From Litoreibacter halocynthiae (GTDB taxonomy: Bacteria > Pseudomonadota > Alphaproteobacteria > Rhodobacterales > Rhodobacteraceae), in the NCBI RefSeq assembly GCF_004365635.1, contig NZ_SOBH01000002.1, positions 496,001 to 560,000 on the forward strand: a DNA stretch of 64,000 nt, read 5' to 3'. The position numbers were made by a program, and so were the translations under genes. Position 1 is the first letter of the stretch, and each line of letters begins with the position of its first letter. Below, one piece after another: positions 9,636 through 18,904 of this stretch. Below the pieces are notes generated by a model. That model worked only from the letters and a program-made list of their open reading frames with translations, was not told the DNA's origin and searched no databases.

Positions 9636-10220
9636 CTAGCCAACGTCCGTTTTGCCCCGACGGTCGCCGCGCAAATTGGCGAACAACACATGATTGCGCC
9701 AACGCCCGTTGATCTGCAAATAGCTCTGCGCGACACCTTCATACTTGAAACCCGATTTCTCCAGCACCCCGCGCGACGCGGTGTTTTCCGGCAAGCACGC
9801 CGCCTCGATGCGGCTCAAATCCAGCGTCGTAAACGCATAATGCACCAGACCGAGGATGGCTTCCTGCATATAGCCGTGGCGCGCATAGTGCTGGCCCATC
9901 CAATAGCCGAACGTCCCCGCCTGCGCAGGGCCGCGCCGGATGTTGTCCAGCGTGATCGCGCCCAGCAGTGTCTTGTCCTCACGCCGCTCCAGAAACACCG
10001 GAATGGCATTGCCGTTATTCACGGAGCGCTGCGCCCAGTAGACGCGGTTGGTAAAGCTTTTGCGGGTCAGATGATCGGACGCCCAGGACGGCTCCCAAGG
10101 AGTCAGGAATTCGATCGACGAGGAGCGCAGCGCCGCCCATTCGCGGTAATCGCCATGCGCAGGCAGGCGCAGCGTCATACGTTCCGTCTCGATACGGACC
10201 TTACGCTTGCGCCCCAACAT
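9636..10220 (-). CDS. RimJ/RimL-like GNAT N-acetyltransferase
   Basis: A 194-residue acetyltransferase of the ribosomal-protein-alanine N-acetyltransferase type. The sequence has the typical opening (residues in TERMTLRLPAHGDYREW), the acetyl-CoA-binding segment GYWMGQHYARHGYMQEAI near residues 103-120, and the C-terminal LPENTASRGVLEKSGFKYEGV helix-turn-strand. The target could be a ribosomal protein or another protein amino terminus. The ATG at 10220 shares its A with the TGA of the M16 peptidase gene, so it is translationally coupled as the last gene of the long oxidase-thrC operon. Confidence 0.85.
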   Translation of the reverse strand: MLGRKRKVRIETERMTLRLPAHGDYREWAALRSSSIEFLTPWEPSWASDHLTRKSFTNRVYWAQRSVNNGNAIPVFLERREDKTLLGAITLDNIRRGPAQAGTFGYWMGQHYARHGYMQEAILGLVHYAFTTLDLSRIEAACLPENTASRGVLEKSGFKYEGVAQSYLQINGRWRNHVLFANLRGDRRGKTDVG

Positions 10221-11479
10221 CACGCGGCAAGCCTGCGGGCGACATGGGCCAGATCGCGGGCTTTTTCCACCGGACCATACAGGGCCATAGCCGCTTCGGC
10301 TCCGGCCAGTTTTTCCGCAAAACCGCGTACCTGTGTGACATCGACCGCATCAATCCTGGCGATGGTCTCCGACAAGGGCGGCACGCGGCCCCAGATGCCG
10401 ACCAGCCGCGCCAGACGCTCGGCCCGCGACGACGGGCTTTCCAGCCCCATCAGCATGCCCGCTTTCATCTGCACACGCGCGCGGTTCACTTCCGCCTCGG
10501 ACATATCCCCCGCGGCGCGTTTCAACTCGTCCACCGTGATATCGGCCAATCCGGCGATATCGTCGCCGGACGTACCCGCATAGACGGTCATCATTCCGGT
10601 GTCGGAATAGCTGCCGATAGAGCTGTAGATTGAGTAACAAAGCCCCCGCTTTTCACGCACTTCCTGAAACAGGCGCGAGGACATGCCGCCACCGAAAGCA
10701 GAGGCAAAAACCTGCGCTGTATAGAAATCATCATCACGATATCCCGGCGCTTCGAGCGCCAAGGTGAAATGCGCCTGCTCCAGCGCTTTCACCTCACGCC
10801 GTTCACCCGCGGCAAAACTGGCATGTTCCGCCGTCAATGCGGCGCCTTGCGCCATGTCGCCAAACATTTCCTCGGCCATGCGCACGATCTCGTCGTGGTC
10901 CACCGCACCTGCCGCCGACAGAATCAGGTTTTGCGGGCCGTAATGCTCCGCCACGAACCCTGACAGGTCGGCGCGGGAGAAGTTCGAGACCCGCTCCGTC
11001 GGCCCCAGAATGGTCCGCCCGATGGGTTGCTCCGGATAGGCCGCTTCTTGCAGCCAGTCGAAAATCACATCGTCGGGCGTGTCCAGCGACATGCCGATCT
11101 CTTGCAAGATCACGCCGCGTTCGACCTCGATCTCGCGCGGGTCGAACACCGGATGGCGCACGATGTCGCCGATCACATCCATCGCCAGCGGCACGTCGTT
11201 TTTCAACACCCGGGCGTAATAAGCCGTCACCTCGCGCGAGGTGTAGGCGTTGATATACCCGCCCACGTCCTCGATCGCCTCGGCAATTTGCAACGCGCTG
11301 CGCCGCTTGGTGCCTTTGAACGCCATATGCTCAAGGAAATGCGCGATACCGTTTTGCTCGATACGCTCGTGACGCCCGCCCGCATTGACCCAGATCCCGA
11401 CGCTGGCGCTTTCCAGCGAAGGCATGTGCTCGGTCACGATGCGGAACCCGTTCGGCAGGGTGGTCAGCTGTTGCGTCAT
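10220..11479 (-). CDS. M16 family zinc peptidase (processing-peptidase-like)
   Basis: A 419-residue metallopeptidase of the insulinase/pitrilysin clan resembling mitochondrial processing peptidase beta. The inverted zinc motif is H47-F-L-E50-H51 in IAHFLEHMAFKGT, with the second glutamate ligand region around VERGVILQEI near residue 125. The C-terminal half has the GGGMSSRLFQEVREKRGLCYSI motif. Homologues cut peptides; the bacterial substrate is not established. Its start overlaps the thrC stop by four bases (ATGA), placing it in the same transcript. The thrC-M16 linkage is a recurrent feature of Rhodobacterales. Confidence 0.9.
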   Translation of the reverse strand: MTQQLTTLPNGFRIVTEHMPSLESASVGIWVNAGGRHERIEQNGIAHFLEHMAFKGTKRRSALQIAEAIEDVGGYINAYTSREVTAYYARVLKNDVPLAMDVIGDIVRHPVFDPREIEVERGVILQEIGMSLDTPDDVIFDWLQEAAYPEQPIGRTILGPTERVSNFSRADLSGFVAEHYGPQNLILSAAGAVDHDEIVRMAEEMFGDMAQGAALTAEHASFAAGERREVKALEQAHFTLALEAPGYRDDDFYTAQVFASAFGGGMSSRLFQEVREKRGLCYSIYSSIGSYSDTGMMTVYAGTSGDDIAGLADITVDELKRAAGDMSEAEVNRARVQMKAGMLMGLESPSSRAERLARLVGIWGRVPPLSETIARIDAVDVTQVRGFAEKLAGAEAAMALYGPVEKARDLAHVARRLAA

Positions 11480-12864
11480 GCGTTGATACGCTCGCGGATC
11501 AGGGCTTTGATCTTCTCGATGTCATTTGGCAATTCGGTCATGCGCTCCTCGCGCTCGAACAAGTCCGACATGCGGTCGGGCAGTTCAGGATGGTGGCCGG
11601 ACGCAGCTTCCACTGCGGCCGGGAATTTCGCGGGATGTGCGGTGGCAAGCGTGACCATCGGGGTCGCGCCCAGATGGTCCATCGCAACTTTCACACCCAC
11701 GGCAGAGTGCGGGCAAAGCAGCTCGCCCATCGTCGCGTTGGCGCGGGTGATCATGGCGGAGGTCTCTTCTTCGCTGACACGGCCCGACGCGTAGGTTTCC
11801 TTCAGCGCCTCGTAGGCCCCTTGGCTGACCTTGAATTCGCCGCTGGTTTTCAGCGTGTCCATCTGGTCCGACACCGCAGCACCATCTTGACCGTAGGCAT
11901 AGAACAAGGCGCGCTCGAAATTCGACGACACCTGAATGTCCATCGACGGGCTGATCGACGGCTTTACGCCGTCAGTAGTGTAGGAGCCGGTTTCCAGCGT
12001 GCGATGCAGGATGTCGTTTTGGTTGGTCGCGATCACCAACTCGCCAATCGGCAGGCCCATTTGCTTGGCGATGTAGCCCGCGAAGATGTCACCGAAATTG
12101 CCCGTTGGCACAGTGAAGTTGACCTCGCGATCCGGCGCGCCCAGCGATACGGCGGATGTGAAGTAATATACCACCTGCGCCAGCACCCGCGCCCAGTTGA
12201 TCGAGTTGACCCCCGCAAGGCGCACCCCGTCGCGGAAGTCGAAATCGTTGAACATGTCCTTGACGGCAGCCTGACAGGTGTCGAAGTCGCCTTCGATAGC
12301 CAGCGCGTGGACATTGTCCTCGCTTGGCGTCGTCATCTGGCGGCGTTGCACATCCGAGACGCGACCTTGCGGGAACAGGATAAACACGTCCACCGCATCC
12401 AGACCGCGGAACGCCTCGATCGCCGCCGAGCCTGTGTCGCCGGAGGTGGCCCCCACAATGGTCACCCGCTCACCAGAGCGCTTCAATGCGGCTTGGAACA
12501 TCTGGCCGATCATCTGCATGGCGAAGTCTTTGAACGCCAAGGTCGGGCCGTGGAACAGCTCCAGCAGGTAGTGGTTTGACCCCAGCTGCACCAAAGGCGC
12601 GCGGGCGTCGTGGCCGAAGCCTTCGTAGGCCTTGGCGATAATCTCGCGGAATTCGGCGTCAGTGAATGTATCGCCGATGAACGGACGCATGACCGTGAAG
12701 GCCACGTCCTCGTAGGACGCGCCGCGCATGGCGCGGATCGCATCATGGTCCAGCGTCGGGACGCTCTCTGGCAAGTACAATCCGCCGTCGCGGGCAAGGC
12801 CGGTCAGCATGGCCTGCTCGAATGTCAGGACAGGGGCTTTGCCGCGGGTCGAGATATAACGCAT
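11476..12864 (-). CDS. thrC: Threonine synthase
   Basis: A 462-residue PLP enzyme that turns O-phosphohomoserine into threonine. Family features are the N-terminal YISTRGKAPVLTFEQAMLTGLARDGGL stretch of the long proteobacterial class, the PLP lysine in GPTLAFKDFAMQ near residue 112, VGATSGDTGSAAIEAF and VPTGNFGDIFAGY which hold the cofactor phosphate. ATG at 12864 is preceded by AAGGA at a normal distance; the longer frame upstream overlaps the surf1 tail. It lies 11 bases after surf1 and overlaps the M16 peptidase gene, so threonine synthesis here is co-transcribed with respiratory oxidase assembly. Confidence 0.93.
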   Translation of the reverse strand: MRYISTRGKAPVLTFEQAMLTGLARDGGLYLPESVPTLDHDAIRAMRGASYEDVAFTVMRPFIGDTFTDAEFREIIAKAYEGFGHDARAPLVQLGSNHYLLELFHGPTLAFKDFAMQMIGQMFQAALKRSGERVTIVGATSGDTGSAAIEAFRGLDAVDVFILFPQGRVSDVQRRQMTTPSEDNVHALAIEGDFDTCQAAVKDMFNDFDFRDGVRLAGVNSINWARVLAQVVYYFTSAVSLGAPDREVNFTVPTGNFGDIFAGYIAKQMGLPIGELVIATNQNDILHRTLETGSYTTDGVKPSISPSMDIQVSSNFERALFYAYGQDGAAVSDQMDTLKTSGEFKVSQGAYEALKETYASGRVSEEETSAMITRANATMGELLCPHSAVGVKVAMDHLGATPMVTLATAHPAKFPAAVEAASGHHPELPDRMSDLFEREERMTELPNDIEKIKALIRERINA

Positions 12865-12875
12865 GGGGTGTTCCT

Positions 12876-13550
12876 TCAAACGGTCCGCTGCCTGATACGC
12901 CAAAGCAAAAAGACTGTCATCCCAAACCATATACCTGCGAGCGAAAACCATGTGATCGCATAAGACAGGTGGTCATTGGGGATGCCAGCGCGGCTGACGG
13001 GAAGCGGGGTGATTTCGAGGGTGGCAGGTGTTGCAGCGCGCAAGATGAGCAAGACAGGCTCGGTGCCCAGCTTGGCGGCCATGCGGTCGACGTCGCGGGC
13101 AAACCAGATGTCGCGCGCCTCGTCCGGCTCGGGGGTGTAGCTATCGACTTCATTGGGCCAGTGGAGGTTGCCGGTCACCGTGACCTCACCTTGGGGCGTG
13201 GCGGGCAAGTCATCCGCAATGGGGATGACACCACGATCAACCATAATCGTGCGGCCTTGGGTCGTGAACGGGCTGATAATCCGGTAACCAGCGCCGACTT
13301 TCTTTTGGCTGACCAATACGCGAATGCGGTCTGCGCCGAAGCTGCCTGTTGCCTCAACGGGCAGATACAGGTCTCCCTCGCGGTCGAAGCTGACTGGCAA
13401 GGCGACGGGCTCAGCCGAGATGCGCGCGTCGATTTCCGACAGCGTCGCTTCCTTCCACGCAAGGCGCTTCACTTGCCATGTCCCGAGGCTCACCAGAATG
13501 CCGCAACCGATCAGGCCGAACAGCAAAGGCAGGATCATTCTTTTGGTCAT
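12876..13550 (-). CDS. SURF1 family cytochrome oxidase assembly protein
   Basis: A 224-residue inner-membrane protein with two transmembrane helices flanking a periplasmic domain, the standard SURF1/Shy1 topology: helix one at about residues 6-23 (ILPLLFGLIGCGILVSLGTW) and helix two at about 195-215 ending WRIRQRTV. The first helix is followed by the conserved GTWQVKRLAWKE, and DRGVIP and the C-terminal NDHLSYAITWFSLA are also SURF1 marks. The family inserts haem a into oxidase subunit I. It is downstream of ctaE behind a strong hairpin. Confidence 0.92.
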   Translation of the reverse strand: MTKRMILPLLFGLIGCGILVSLGTWQVKRLAWKEATLSEIDARISAEPVALPVSFDREGDLYLPVEATGSFGADRIRVLVSQKKVGAGYRIISPFTTQGRTIMVDRGVIPIADDLPATPQGEVTVTGNLHWPNEVDSYTPEPDEARDIWFARDVDRMAAKLGTEPVLLILRAATPATLEITPLPVSRAGIPNDHLSYAITWFSLAGIWFGMTVFLLWRIRQRTV

Positions 13551-13567
13551 GTTACCTCAATGAAGAA

Positions 13568-13589
13568 GCGCGAGGGTTTCCCCTCGCGC
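13568..13589 (-). other. Stable hairpin between ctaE and surf1
   Basis: A perfect nine-pair stem: on the transcript GCGCGAGGG pairs with CCCTCGCGC around a GAAA (GNRA-type) tetraloop. It lies in the 71-base gap between ctaE and surf1. There is no T-run after it on the minus strand, so it is more likely an mRNA stabilising or processing structure or a partial terminator than a full stop. Confidence 0.65.
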
Positions 13590-13621
13590 CTATCGATTTT
13601 CTCAGTAGATCGCAGGAAAGC

Positions 13622-14422
13622 TTAGCCGCCCCAGATATAGACCGCTGCGAACAGGAACAGCCAGACCACGTCCACGAAGTGCCAGTACCAAGCAGCGGCC
13701 TCGAAGCCGACATGCTGCTCTGGCGTGAAGTGGCCTTTGTAAGCGCGTATCAGGCAGACCAGCAGGAAGATCGTCCCGACCAGAACGTGGAAGCCGTGGA
13801 AGCCTGTCGCCATGAAGAAGTTGGCACCATAGATGTTGCCGGAGAAGCCGAAGGCTGCGTGGCTGTATTCATAGGCTTGGAACACAGTGAACAACGCACC
13901 CAGAGCGATCGCCAGGATCAGACCGTTTTTCAGGTCTTTGCGGTTGTTCTCATGGGCCAGCGCATGGTGCGCCCAAGTCGCGGCCGCACCGGAGCAGAGC
14001 AGGATCAACGTGTTGATCAATGGCAGGTGCCAAGGGTCGAACGTCTCGATGCCCGCAGGCGGCCATTGGCCGTCAACCGCAGGGCTTAGGGGCCCCATCG
14101 GGTACATGGCGTGTTTGAAGAAGGACCAGAACCACGCCACGAAGAACATGACTTCGGACATGATGAAGAAGATGAAGCCATAGCGCAGGCCGATACGCAC
14201 CACCGGTGTGTGATCGCCTTGTTGGCCTTCGTCGACCATCTCGGACCACCAGCTGAACATCACGTAAAGCACGGTGGCGAAGCCGATCAGGAACAGCCAT
14301 GGGCCGCCGTCATGCATCCACATCACCGCGCCGGTGAGCATTACGAACGCCGCGAGCGCCCCAAGGAACGGGTTAATCGACGGCGGCAGGATGTGATAGT
14401 CGTGGTTCTTGGCATGTGCCAT
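13622..14422 (-). CDS. ctaE: Cytochrome c oxidase subunit III
   Basis: A 266-residue subunit III of the aa3-type oxidase with seven predicted transmembrane helices. The N-terminal [21 protein letters not shown] start, [14 protein letters not shown], the conserved [36 protein letters not shown] and the terminal [21 protein letters not shown] are all hallmark segments. Subunit III stabilises the catalytic core and proton uptake. It follows ctaG in the assembly operon. Subunit I (ctaD) is not in this window. Confidence 0.96.
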   Translation of the reverse strand: MAHAKNHDYHILPPSINPFLGALAAFVMLTGAVMWMHDGGPWLFLIGFATVLYVMFSWWSEMVDEGQQGDHTPVVRIGLRYGFIFFIMSEVMFFVAWFWSFFKHAMYPMGPLSPAVDGQWPPAGIETFDPWHLPLINTLILLCSGAAATWAHHALAHENNRKDLKNGLILAIALGALFTVFQAYEYSHAAFGFSGNIYGANFFMATGFHGFHVLVGTIFLLVCLIRAYKGHFTPEQHVGFEAAAWYWHFVDVVWLFLFAAVYIWGG

Positions 14423-14447
14423 TTTGTTGGGCTCCCTCGTGGTGGGC

Positions 14448-15047
14448 TTAGTTATATTCAGTTGTTTTTGCGGGCTGCTCGGGTGTCAGGGCCGCTTGCG
14501 CGCCCCCGTCTTCGGGCAGGTCGATTTCGTAGAAAGTATAGCTGAGGGTTATTTCCTCGACAAACTTTGCGTCAGGATCGTCGACGATTTCTGGATCGAC
14601 GAAGAAGGTCACGGGCATCTGGATGCGCTCACCGGGCTGCAAAACCTGCTCGGTGAAGCAGAAACACGCGATCTTGTTGAAGTAGCCACCGGCGGTGAAC
14701 GGAAAGACGTTGTAGCTGGCCTGACCTGCAATCGGGCGGTCGGTCGGGTTGTAGGCTTCGTAGAAGGCAAGACCCGTCTCGCCGATGCGCACGGTCATTT
14801 CCCGCTGCACAGGTTTGAACTCCCACGCCATGTTGGACGACAGAGACCCGTCGAAGCGCACGTTGATGGTGCGCTCCAGAATGGTGTCAGAGCCTGCATC
14901 CGCCTGCGCCGTCGTTCCGCCATAGCCTGTGACACGGCAGAACAGATCGTAAAGCGGCACAGAGGCGAAGCCGAGCCCGCCCATGGTCAGCACAACGCCG
15001 ACCAGCACCGCCATGGTGCGTTGCTTTGGATCGAGCTTGCGCGCCAT
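14448..15047 (-). CDS. ctaG: Cytochrome c oxidase assembly protein CtaG/Cox11
   Basis: A 199-residue Cox11-type copper chaperone. One N-terminal transmembrane helix (about residues 12-30) anchors a periplasmic immunoglobulin-like domain. The copper-binding motif is present as CFCFTEQ near residue 130, after YFNKIACF, and an additional cysteine lies in [13 protein letters not shown]. The family delivers copper to the CuB site of oxidase subunit I. The ATG at 15047 overlaps the TGA of the small coxF-like gene by one base. Confidence 0.95.
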   Translation of the reverse strand: MARKLDPKQRTMAVLVGVVLTMGGLGFASVPLYDLFCRVTGYGGTTAQADAGSDTILERTINVRFDGSLSSNMAWEFKPVQREMTVRIGETGLAFYEAYNPTDRPIAGQASYNVFPFTAGGYFNKIACFCFTEQVLQPGERIQMPVTFFVDPEIVDDPDAKFVEEITLSYTFYEIDLPEDGGAQAALTPEQPAKTTEYN

Positions 15048-15238
15048 CAGTTGCTCCCCTCGTCAGGGATCAAGGCCGGGCGGGCCACGTGGTCATAGCC
15101 CTCGACGAAGCCGGTGTTTTGCACCTTCACCACGGTCAGCCCGAAGACGATGGCAACGAAACCAACCAGCAACAGGCCCACACCAAGGTTGCGGCCGAAG
15201 CGGCGCTTGTGCAGCTCGTGTTCTACTCTGAGTGCCAT
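15047..15238 (-). CDS. CoxF-like small membrane protein of the oxidase operon
   Basis: A 63-residue protein with a basic N-terminus (LRVEHELHKRRFGRN) and one transmembrane helix at about residues 17-37 (LGVGLLLVGFVAIVFGLTVVKV), followed by a short tail. Its size and its place between ctaB and ctaG match the small CoxF-like proteins found in alphaproteobacterial oxidase clusters; their function is not known in detail but assembly is presumed. The ATG at 15238 was chosen over a longer frame that intrudes into ctaB. It is coupled to ctaG by a one-base overlap. Confidence 0.8.
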   Translation of the reverse strand: MALRVEHELHKRRFGRNLGVGLLLVGFVAIVFGLTVVKVQNTGFVEGYDHVARPALIPDEGSN

Positions 15239-15243
15239 GACCT

Positions 15244-16182
15244 CTACCAAGCCCCCATGCCAGCTTTGACCCAGACCGCTTGCAATAGCAGGGCGCAGAA
15301 GCTGGCGAATAGATAGACGAGCGAGAAACGGAAGTAAGCCTTCTCGGCGGTATAGATATCGGCCTCGGCGTCGGCTTCCTCGCGCTGCCACAGCTTCCAC
15401 GCGCCCCAGACGAATTTGGCGTTCAGATAGATCGCTGCGGTCAGGTAGATCCAGCCCCCGATGGAGGTGAAGGCAGCGCCGATGGCCAGCGGGGCCAGAA
15501 GCACAGCGTAGATGAAGATTTGCTTGCGGGTCTCGCGCTTGCCGTGGGTCACGGTCAGCATCGGCACGCCCGCATTGGTGTAGTCATTGTTCATAAACAG
15601 CGCCAAGGCCCAGAAATGGGGCGGGGTCCACATGAACACGAGACAGAACAAAAGCACGCTTTCGACGGAAACACCGCCCGTCGCGACCGCCCAGCCTATC
15701 ATGGGCGGGAACGCACCAGCCGCGCCACCGATCACAATGTTCTGCGGCGTCCAGCGCTTGAGCCACATGGTGTAAACGACGGCGTAGAAGAAAATCGTGA
15801 AGGCCAGCAAGCCAGCGGCGACCCAGTTGGAGGCCAGCCCCAGCATGGTGACTGAGATAAACGACAGCCACAGGCCCAGCGTCAGCGCCTCGCCCGGCGC
15901 GACCTTACCCGACGGGACGGGGCGGTTGGCGGTGCGTTTCATGATGGTGTCGATGTCGTGGTCGTACCACATGTTCAGCGCGCCGGACGCGCCGCCACCC
16001 AAGGCGATGAACAGGATCGACACCATAGCAATAAACGGGTGAACGCTGACGGGGGCCACGAACACACCAACGGCGGCGGTAAACACCACCAACGACATCA
16101 CGCGCGGCTTGAGCAACGCCCAATAGTCGCCGAACTGGCCTTCGCCAGCAGTCGTCCCGATGTTTTGTGTCGCGTCAGTCAT
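15244..16182 (-). CDS. ctaB: Protohaem IX farnesyltransferase (haem O synthase)
   Basis: A 312-residue polytopic UbiA-family prenyltransferase that adds farnesyl to haem b to make haem O, the precursor of haem A of the oxidase. The prenyl-diphosphate motif is [23 protein letters not shown] near residues 70-90, the second aspartate-rich region is around [19 protein letters not shown], and [16 protein letters not shown] starts the first helix. Eight or nine transmembrane segments are apparent. It follows ctaC after a 61-base spacer with a hairpin repeat. Confidence 0.95.
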   Translation of the reverse strand: MTDATQNIGTTAGEGQFGDYWALLKPRVMSLVVFTAAVGVFVAPVSVHPFIAMVSILFIALGGGASGALNMWYDHDIDTIMKRTANRPVPSGKVAPGEALTLGLWLSFISVTMLGLASNWVAAGLLAFTIFFYAVVYTMWLKRWTPQNIVIGGAAGAFPPMIGWAVATGGVSVESVLLFCLVFMWTPPHFWALALFMNNDYTNAGVPMLTVTHGKRETRKQIFIYAVLLAPLAIGAAFTSIGGWIYLTAAIYLNAKFVWGAWKLWQREEADAEADIYTAEKAYFRFSLVYLFASFCALLLQAVWVKAGMGAW

Positions 16183-16213
16183 GTGGCGTTACACCCAAGA
16201 AGAAGAGGAAGCG

Positions 16214-16235
16214 GTAGGGCGGGGTTCACCCCGCC
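16214..16235 (-). repeat. GTAGGGCGGG-type hairpin repeat, ctaC-ctaB spacer
   Basis: In plus orientation GTAGGGCGGGG is followed by TTCA and CCCCGCC; GGCGGGG at 16218-16224 pairs perfectly with CCCCGCC at 16229-16235. A relative with the same GTAGGGCGGG head lies in the groES-groEL spacer at 22747-22769. Both are inside operons on the minus strand and neither is followed by a T-run, so they look like a small dispersed palindromic repeat rather than terminators. Confidence 0.6.
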
Positions 16236-16243
16236 GCACCTTA

Positions 16244-17128
16244 TTAGTTAGCGGAAGCAACCTGCACGGACAGGGGTGTCCCTGCATATTCTTCAATCGC
16301 GCCTTCCAGCCAAGCGTCATACACCTCTTGGCTGACCACTTTCACGGTGATCGGCATGTAGGCGTGGGCTTGGCCGCACAGCTCGGAGCACTGACCGAAA
16401 TAGATGCCCTCTTTTTCGGCTTTGAACCAAAGCGCTGCCAGACGGCCGGGAACGGCGTCTTGCTTCACACCAAAGGCCGGAATGGTCCACGAATGAATCA
16501 CGTCCGCGCCTGTGACCTGCATCACGATGGTTTTGTTCACCGGAACGACGACGGCAGTGTCAGTGGCCAGCAGGAACTCGTCTTTGCTGTAGCCCGCTTC
16601 GACCAGCTCGGCCTCGACATCCGGTGTCAGGCGGTTTTCGCCCGCACCAATCATGATGCTGTCAAAGCCGAAGCCGTGGTCAACATATTCGTAGCCCCAA
16701 TACCACTGGTAGCCGGTGGCCTTGATCACGATGTCGCCTTCAGGAATGCGCTGTTGCTTGAACAAAACAGGCACCGAGAACGCGCCGATGATGACCAGAA
16801 TGATCACCGGAACCATGGTCCAGGCCACTTCGAGCGTTGAATGGTGCGTAAAGGTCGCCGCATTCGGGTTCCGTTTGGCGTTGAAGCGATAGGCACACCA
16901 CAGCAGCAGGGCCGTCACGAACAAAGTGATCACGGTGATGATCACAAAGACGAACTGGTCCAGCCAATGCAGGTCGCGTGCCAGCTCGGTCACCGCAGGT
17001 TGGAAACTCAAGGAAGTCTCGGCATTTGGTTTGCCGATAATTTCCAGGTTATCAAGTGCGGCTTGCGCATGTGCGCCAGTGGCGGTCAATAGGGCCGCGA
17101 AGCCAGCAAAAAGTTTTGCAATTCTCAT
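16244..17128 (-). CDS. ctaC: Cytochrome c oxidase subunit II
   Basis: A 294-residue subunit II of the aa3 oxidase. It has an N-terminal signal-like segment (residues 1-21), two transmembrane helices around residues 55-80 and 100-120, and a periplasmic cupredoxin domain. The CuA ligands are visible in the motif [17 protein letters not shown] (two cysteines, one histidine, one methionine) and the upstream histidine in [24 protein letters not shown] carries the aromatic electron-entry patch. It takes electrons from cytochrome c. First gene of the assembly operon, divergent from tldD. Confidence 0.96.
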   Translation of the reverse strand: MRIAKLFAGFAALLTATGAHAQAALDNLEIIGKPNAETSLSFQPAVTELARDLHWLDQFVFVIITVITLFVTALLLWCAYRFNAKRNPNAATFTHHSTLEVAWTMVPVIILVIIGAFSVPVLFKQQRIPEGDIVIKATGYQWYWGYEYVDHGFGFDSIMIGAGENRLTPDVEAELVEAGYSKDEFLLATDTAVVVPVNKTIVMQVTGADVIHSWTIPAFGVKQDAVPGRLAALWFKAEKEGIYFGQCSELCGQAHAYMPITVKVVSQEVYDAWLEGAIEEYAGTPLSVQVASAN

Positions 17129-17151
17129 CTGTTGTTCCCGTCGTTGTCAGG

Positions 17152-17172
17152 GCCGTGCTCTTCGGGCACGGC
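17152..17172 (-). other. Hairpin in the ctaC leader
   Basis: GCCGTGC at 17152-17158 pairs perfectly with GCACGGC at 17166-17172 around a seven-base loop, starting 24 bases upstream of the ctaC start codon. If transcription starts further upstream it would form in the 5' untranslated region and could influence translation or stability. No T-run or anti-hairpin is evident. Confidence 0.4.
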
Positions 17173-17289
17173 TCCCCCGCTTGCGTCTGGCCTGTGAGAA
17201 ACCATATTACCATGCAAGGGGCAAGCGCCGACACCAACAAAGCGCCACGATGCCGCACACAATTTTGCGCTAAATCAAGGGAATCACCA

Positions 17290-18720
17290 ATGACCTCCGC
17301 TAACGCCGCCCCGTTTCGCCCGTTCGAGACCATGTTGGACCAAGACCGCGCGCTAGAGATTCTCCGCTCGGCGACCGCCGGAGCCGACGATGGCGAGCTA
17401 TATCTGGAGCGCAAACGCGGTGAGGTTTTCGCCTTTGACGACGGTCGCCTGAAAACTGCCAGCTATGACGCCTCCGAAGGGTTCGGGCTACGCGCAGTGC
17501 GCGGAGAGACCGCCGGATACGCCCACGCCACCGAGATTTCGGAACACGCGATGATCCGCGCCTCTGAAACCGCCCGCCTCGCGGTGGGCGCAGGCGGCGG
17601 CACGCTGGCCCCTGCGCCTGCGCGCACCAACCGCAAGCTCTATTCCGACATGGACCCGATGGAAGGCATCGCGTTTTCCGCCAAGGTCGACACCCTGCGC
17701 GAAATCGACGCCTTCGCGCGCGCGCTGGACCCACGGGTAGTGCAGGTGTCCGCATCACTGGCCGCCTCCCATCAGGAGGTCGCGATTTTGCGGCCCGATG
17801 GCACCTTGGTCACCGATGACCGCCCGATGACCCGCATCAATGTCTCGGTGATCGCTGAGAAAGACGGGCGTCGCGAAAGCGGCACGGCTGGCGGCGGCGG
17901 GCGCACCATGCTGGACGGGTTGTTGGAGCCATCCCATTGGCAGGGCCTGATCCGCGAGGCTTTGCGCATCGCGCTGGTCAATCTCGACGCGGTTCCAGCT
18001 CCTGCGGGGGTGATGGACGTGGTGCTTGGGCCGGGTTGGCCGGGCATCTTGCTGCACGAGGCCATCGGGCATGGGCTGGAAGGCGACTTCAACCGCAAGA
18101 AAACCTCGGCCTTTGCGGGGTTGATGGGGCAGCAAATCGCGGCCAAAGGCGTCACCGTTTTGGATGACGGGACGATCCCGGATCGGCGCGGCTCGATCAC
18201 TGTGGACGACGAAGGCACGCCCTCGGCCAAGAACACCCTGATCGAAGACGGCGTGCTGGTGGGCTACATGCAGGATCGCCAGAACGCCCGCTTGATGGGG
18301 GTGGAACCAACGGGCAATGGACGCCGTGAAAGCTATGCCCACACGCCGATGCCACGGATGACCAACACCTATATGCTGGGTGGCGACGCGGAGCCGGAGG
18401 CGATTGTGCGTGACCTAAAGGACGGAATTTACGCGGTGGGCTTTGGTGGCGGTCAGGTGGATATCACCAACGGCAAGTTTGTGTTCAGCTGCACCGAAGC
18501 CTACCGAGTCCGCAACGGGGTCGTCGGGGAGCCGGTAAACGGCGCCACGCTGATCGGCGACGGGGCGACCGCGCTAAAACACATCCAAGCTATTGGCAAC
18601 GACATGGCACTGGACCCGGGCATGGGGAACTGCGGCAAGGCGGGCCAATGGGTGCCTGTGGGTGTAGGCCAGCCGACATTGAAAATTGGCAAGCTGACGG
18701 TCGGCGGTTCCGCGACCTAA
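17290..18720 (+). CDS. tldD: Metalloprotease TldD
   Basis: A 476-residue TldD-type protease subunit. The zinc-binding motif HEAIGHGLEGDF (HExxxH) lies near residue 258, preceded by DVVLGPGWPGILLHEA, and the C-terminal half contains GRRESYAHTPMPRMTNTYM and GFGGGQVDITNGKFVFSCTEAY, all typical of TldD. With its partner PmbA/TldE, not in this window, it degrades unfolded peptides and matures some peptide antibiotics in the cytoplasm. The ATG at 17290 is preceded by AAGGGA; a longer open frame into the ctaC promoter region was rejected. Confidence 0.94.
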   Translation: MTSANAAPFRPFETMLDQDRALEILRSATAGADDGELYLERKRGEVFAFDDGRLKTASYDASEGFGLRAVRGETAGYAHATEISEHAMIRASETARLAVGAGGGTLAPAPARTNRKLYSDMDPMEGIAFSAKVDTLREIDAFARALDPRVVQVSASLAASHQEVAILRPDGTLVTDDRPMTRINVSVIAEKDGRRESGTAGGGGRTMLDGLLEPSHWQGLIREALRIALVNLDAVPAPAGVMDVVLGPGWPGILLHEAIGHGLEGDFNRKKTSAFAGLMGQQIAAKGVTVLDDGTIPDRRGSITVDDEGTPSAKNTLIEDGVLVGYMQDRQNARLMGVEPTGNGRRESYAHTPMPRMTNTYMLGGDAEPEAIVRDLKDGIYAVGFGGGQVDITNGKFVFSCTEAYRVRNGVVGEPVNGATLIGDGATALKHIQAIGNDMALDPGMGNCGKAGQWVPVGVGQPTLKIGKLTVGGSAT

Positions 18721-18794
18721 GCGAAACACCGCGGCTGTGAGAATCAGCGCGCCGCTGGACGGCTGCGCGCTCGCTCTTGATAGGCGCAATTTTT

Positions 18795-18806
18795 ATACAA
18801 TTGTAT
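18795..18806. promoter_or_regulatory. Palindrome in AT-rich tldD-dprA gap
   Basis: ATACAATTGTAT is a perfect 12-base palindrome in an AT-rich stretch (about 18780-18865) that contrasts with the GC-rich surroundings. It lies about 100 bases before dprA and is a candidate operator or promoter region for it. No regulator can be assigned. Confidence 0.35.
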
Positions 18807-18904
18807 TCAGTATCTTAGCGGAAATATCTCATCTTATTATCTGCATTCATTTTCCTTTAACTCCGACGCGGCAGAGTGGGCTCACTGATTAGACGGAGCG
18901 AAGA

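Noticed and set aside
18721..18904. Transferred DNA in the AT-rich tldD-dprA gap
   Set aside because: The low-GC stretch is under 100 bases and flanked by core genes; a promoter region explains it better.
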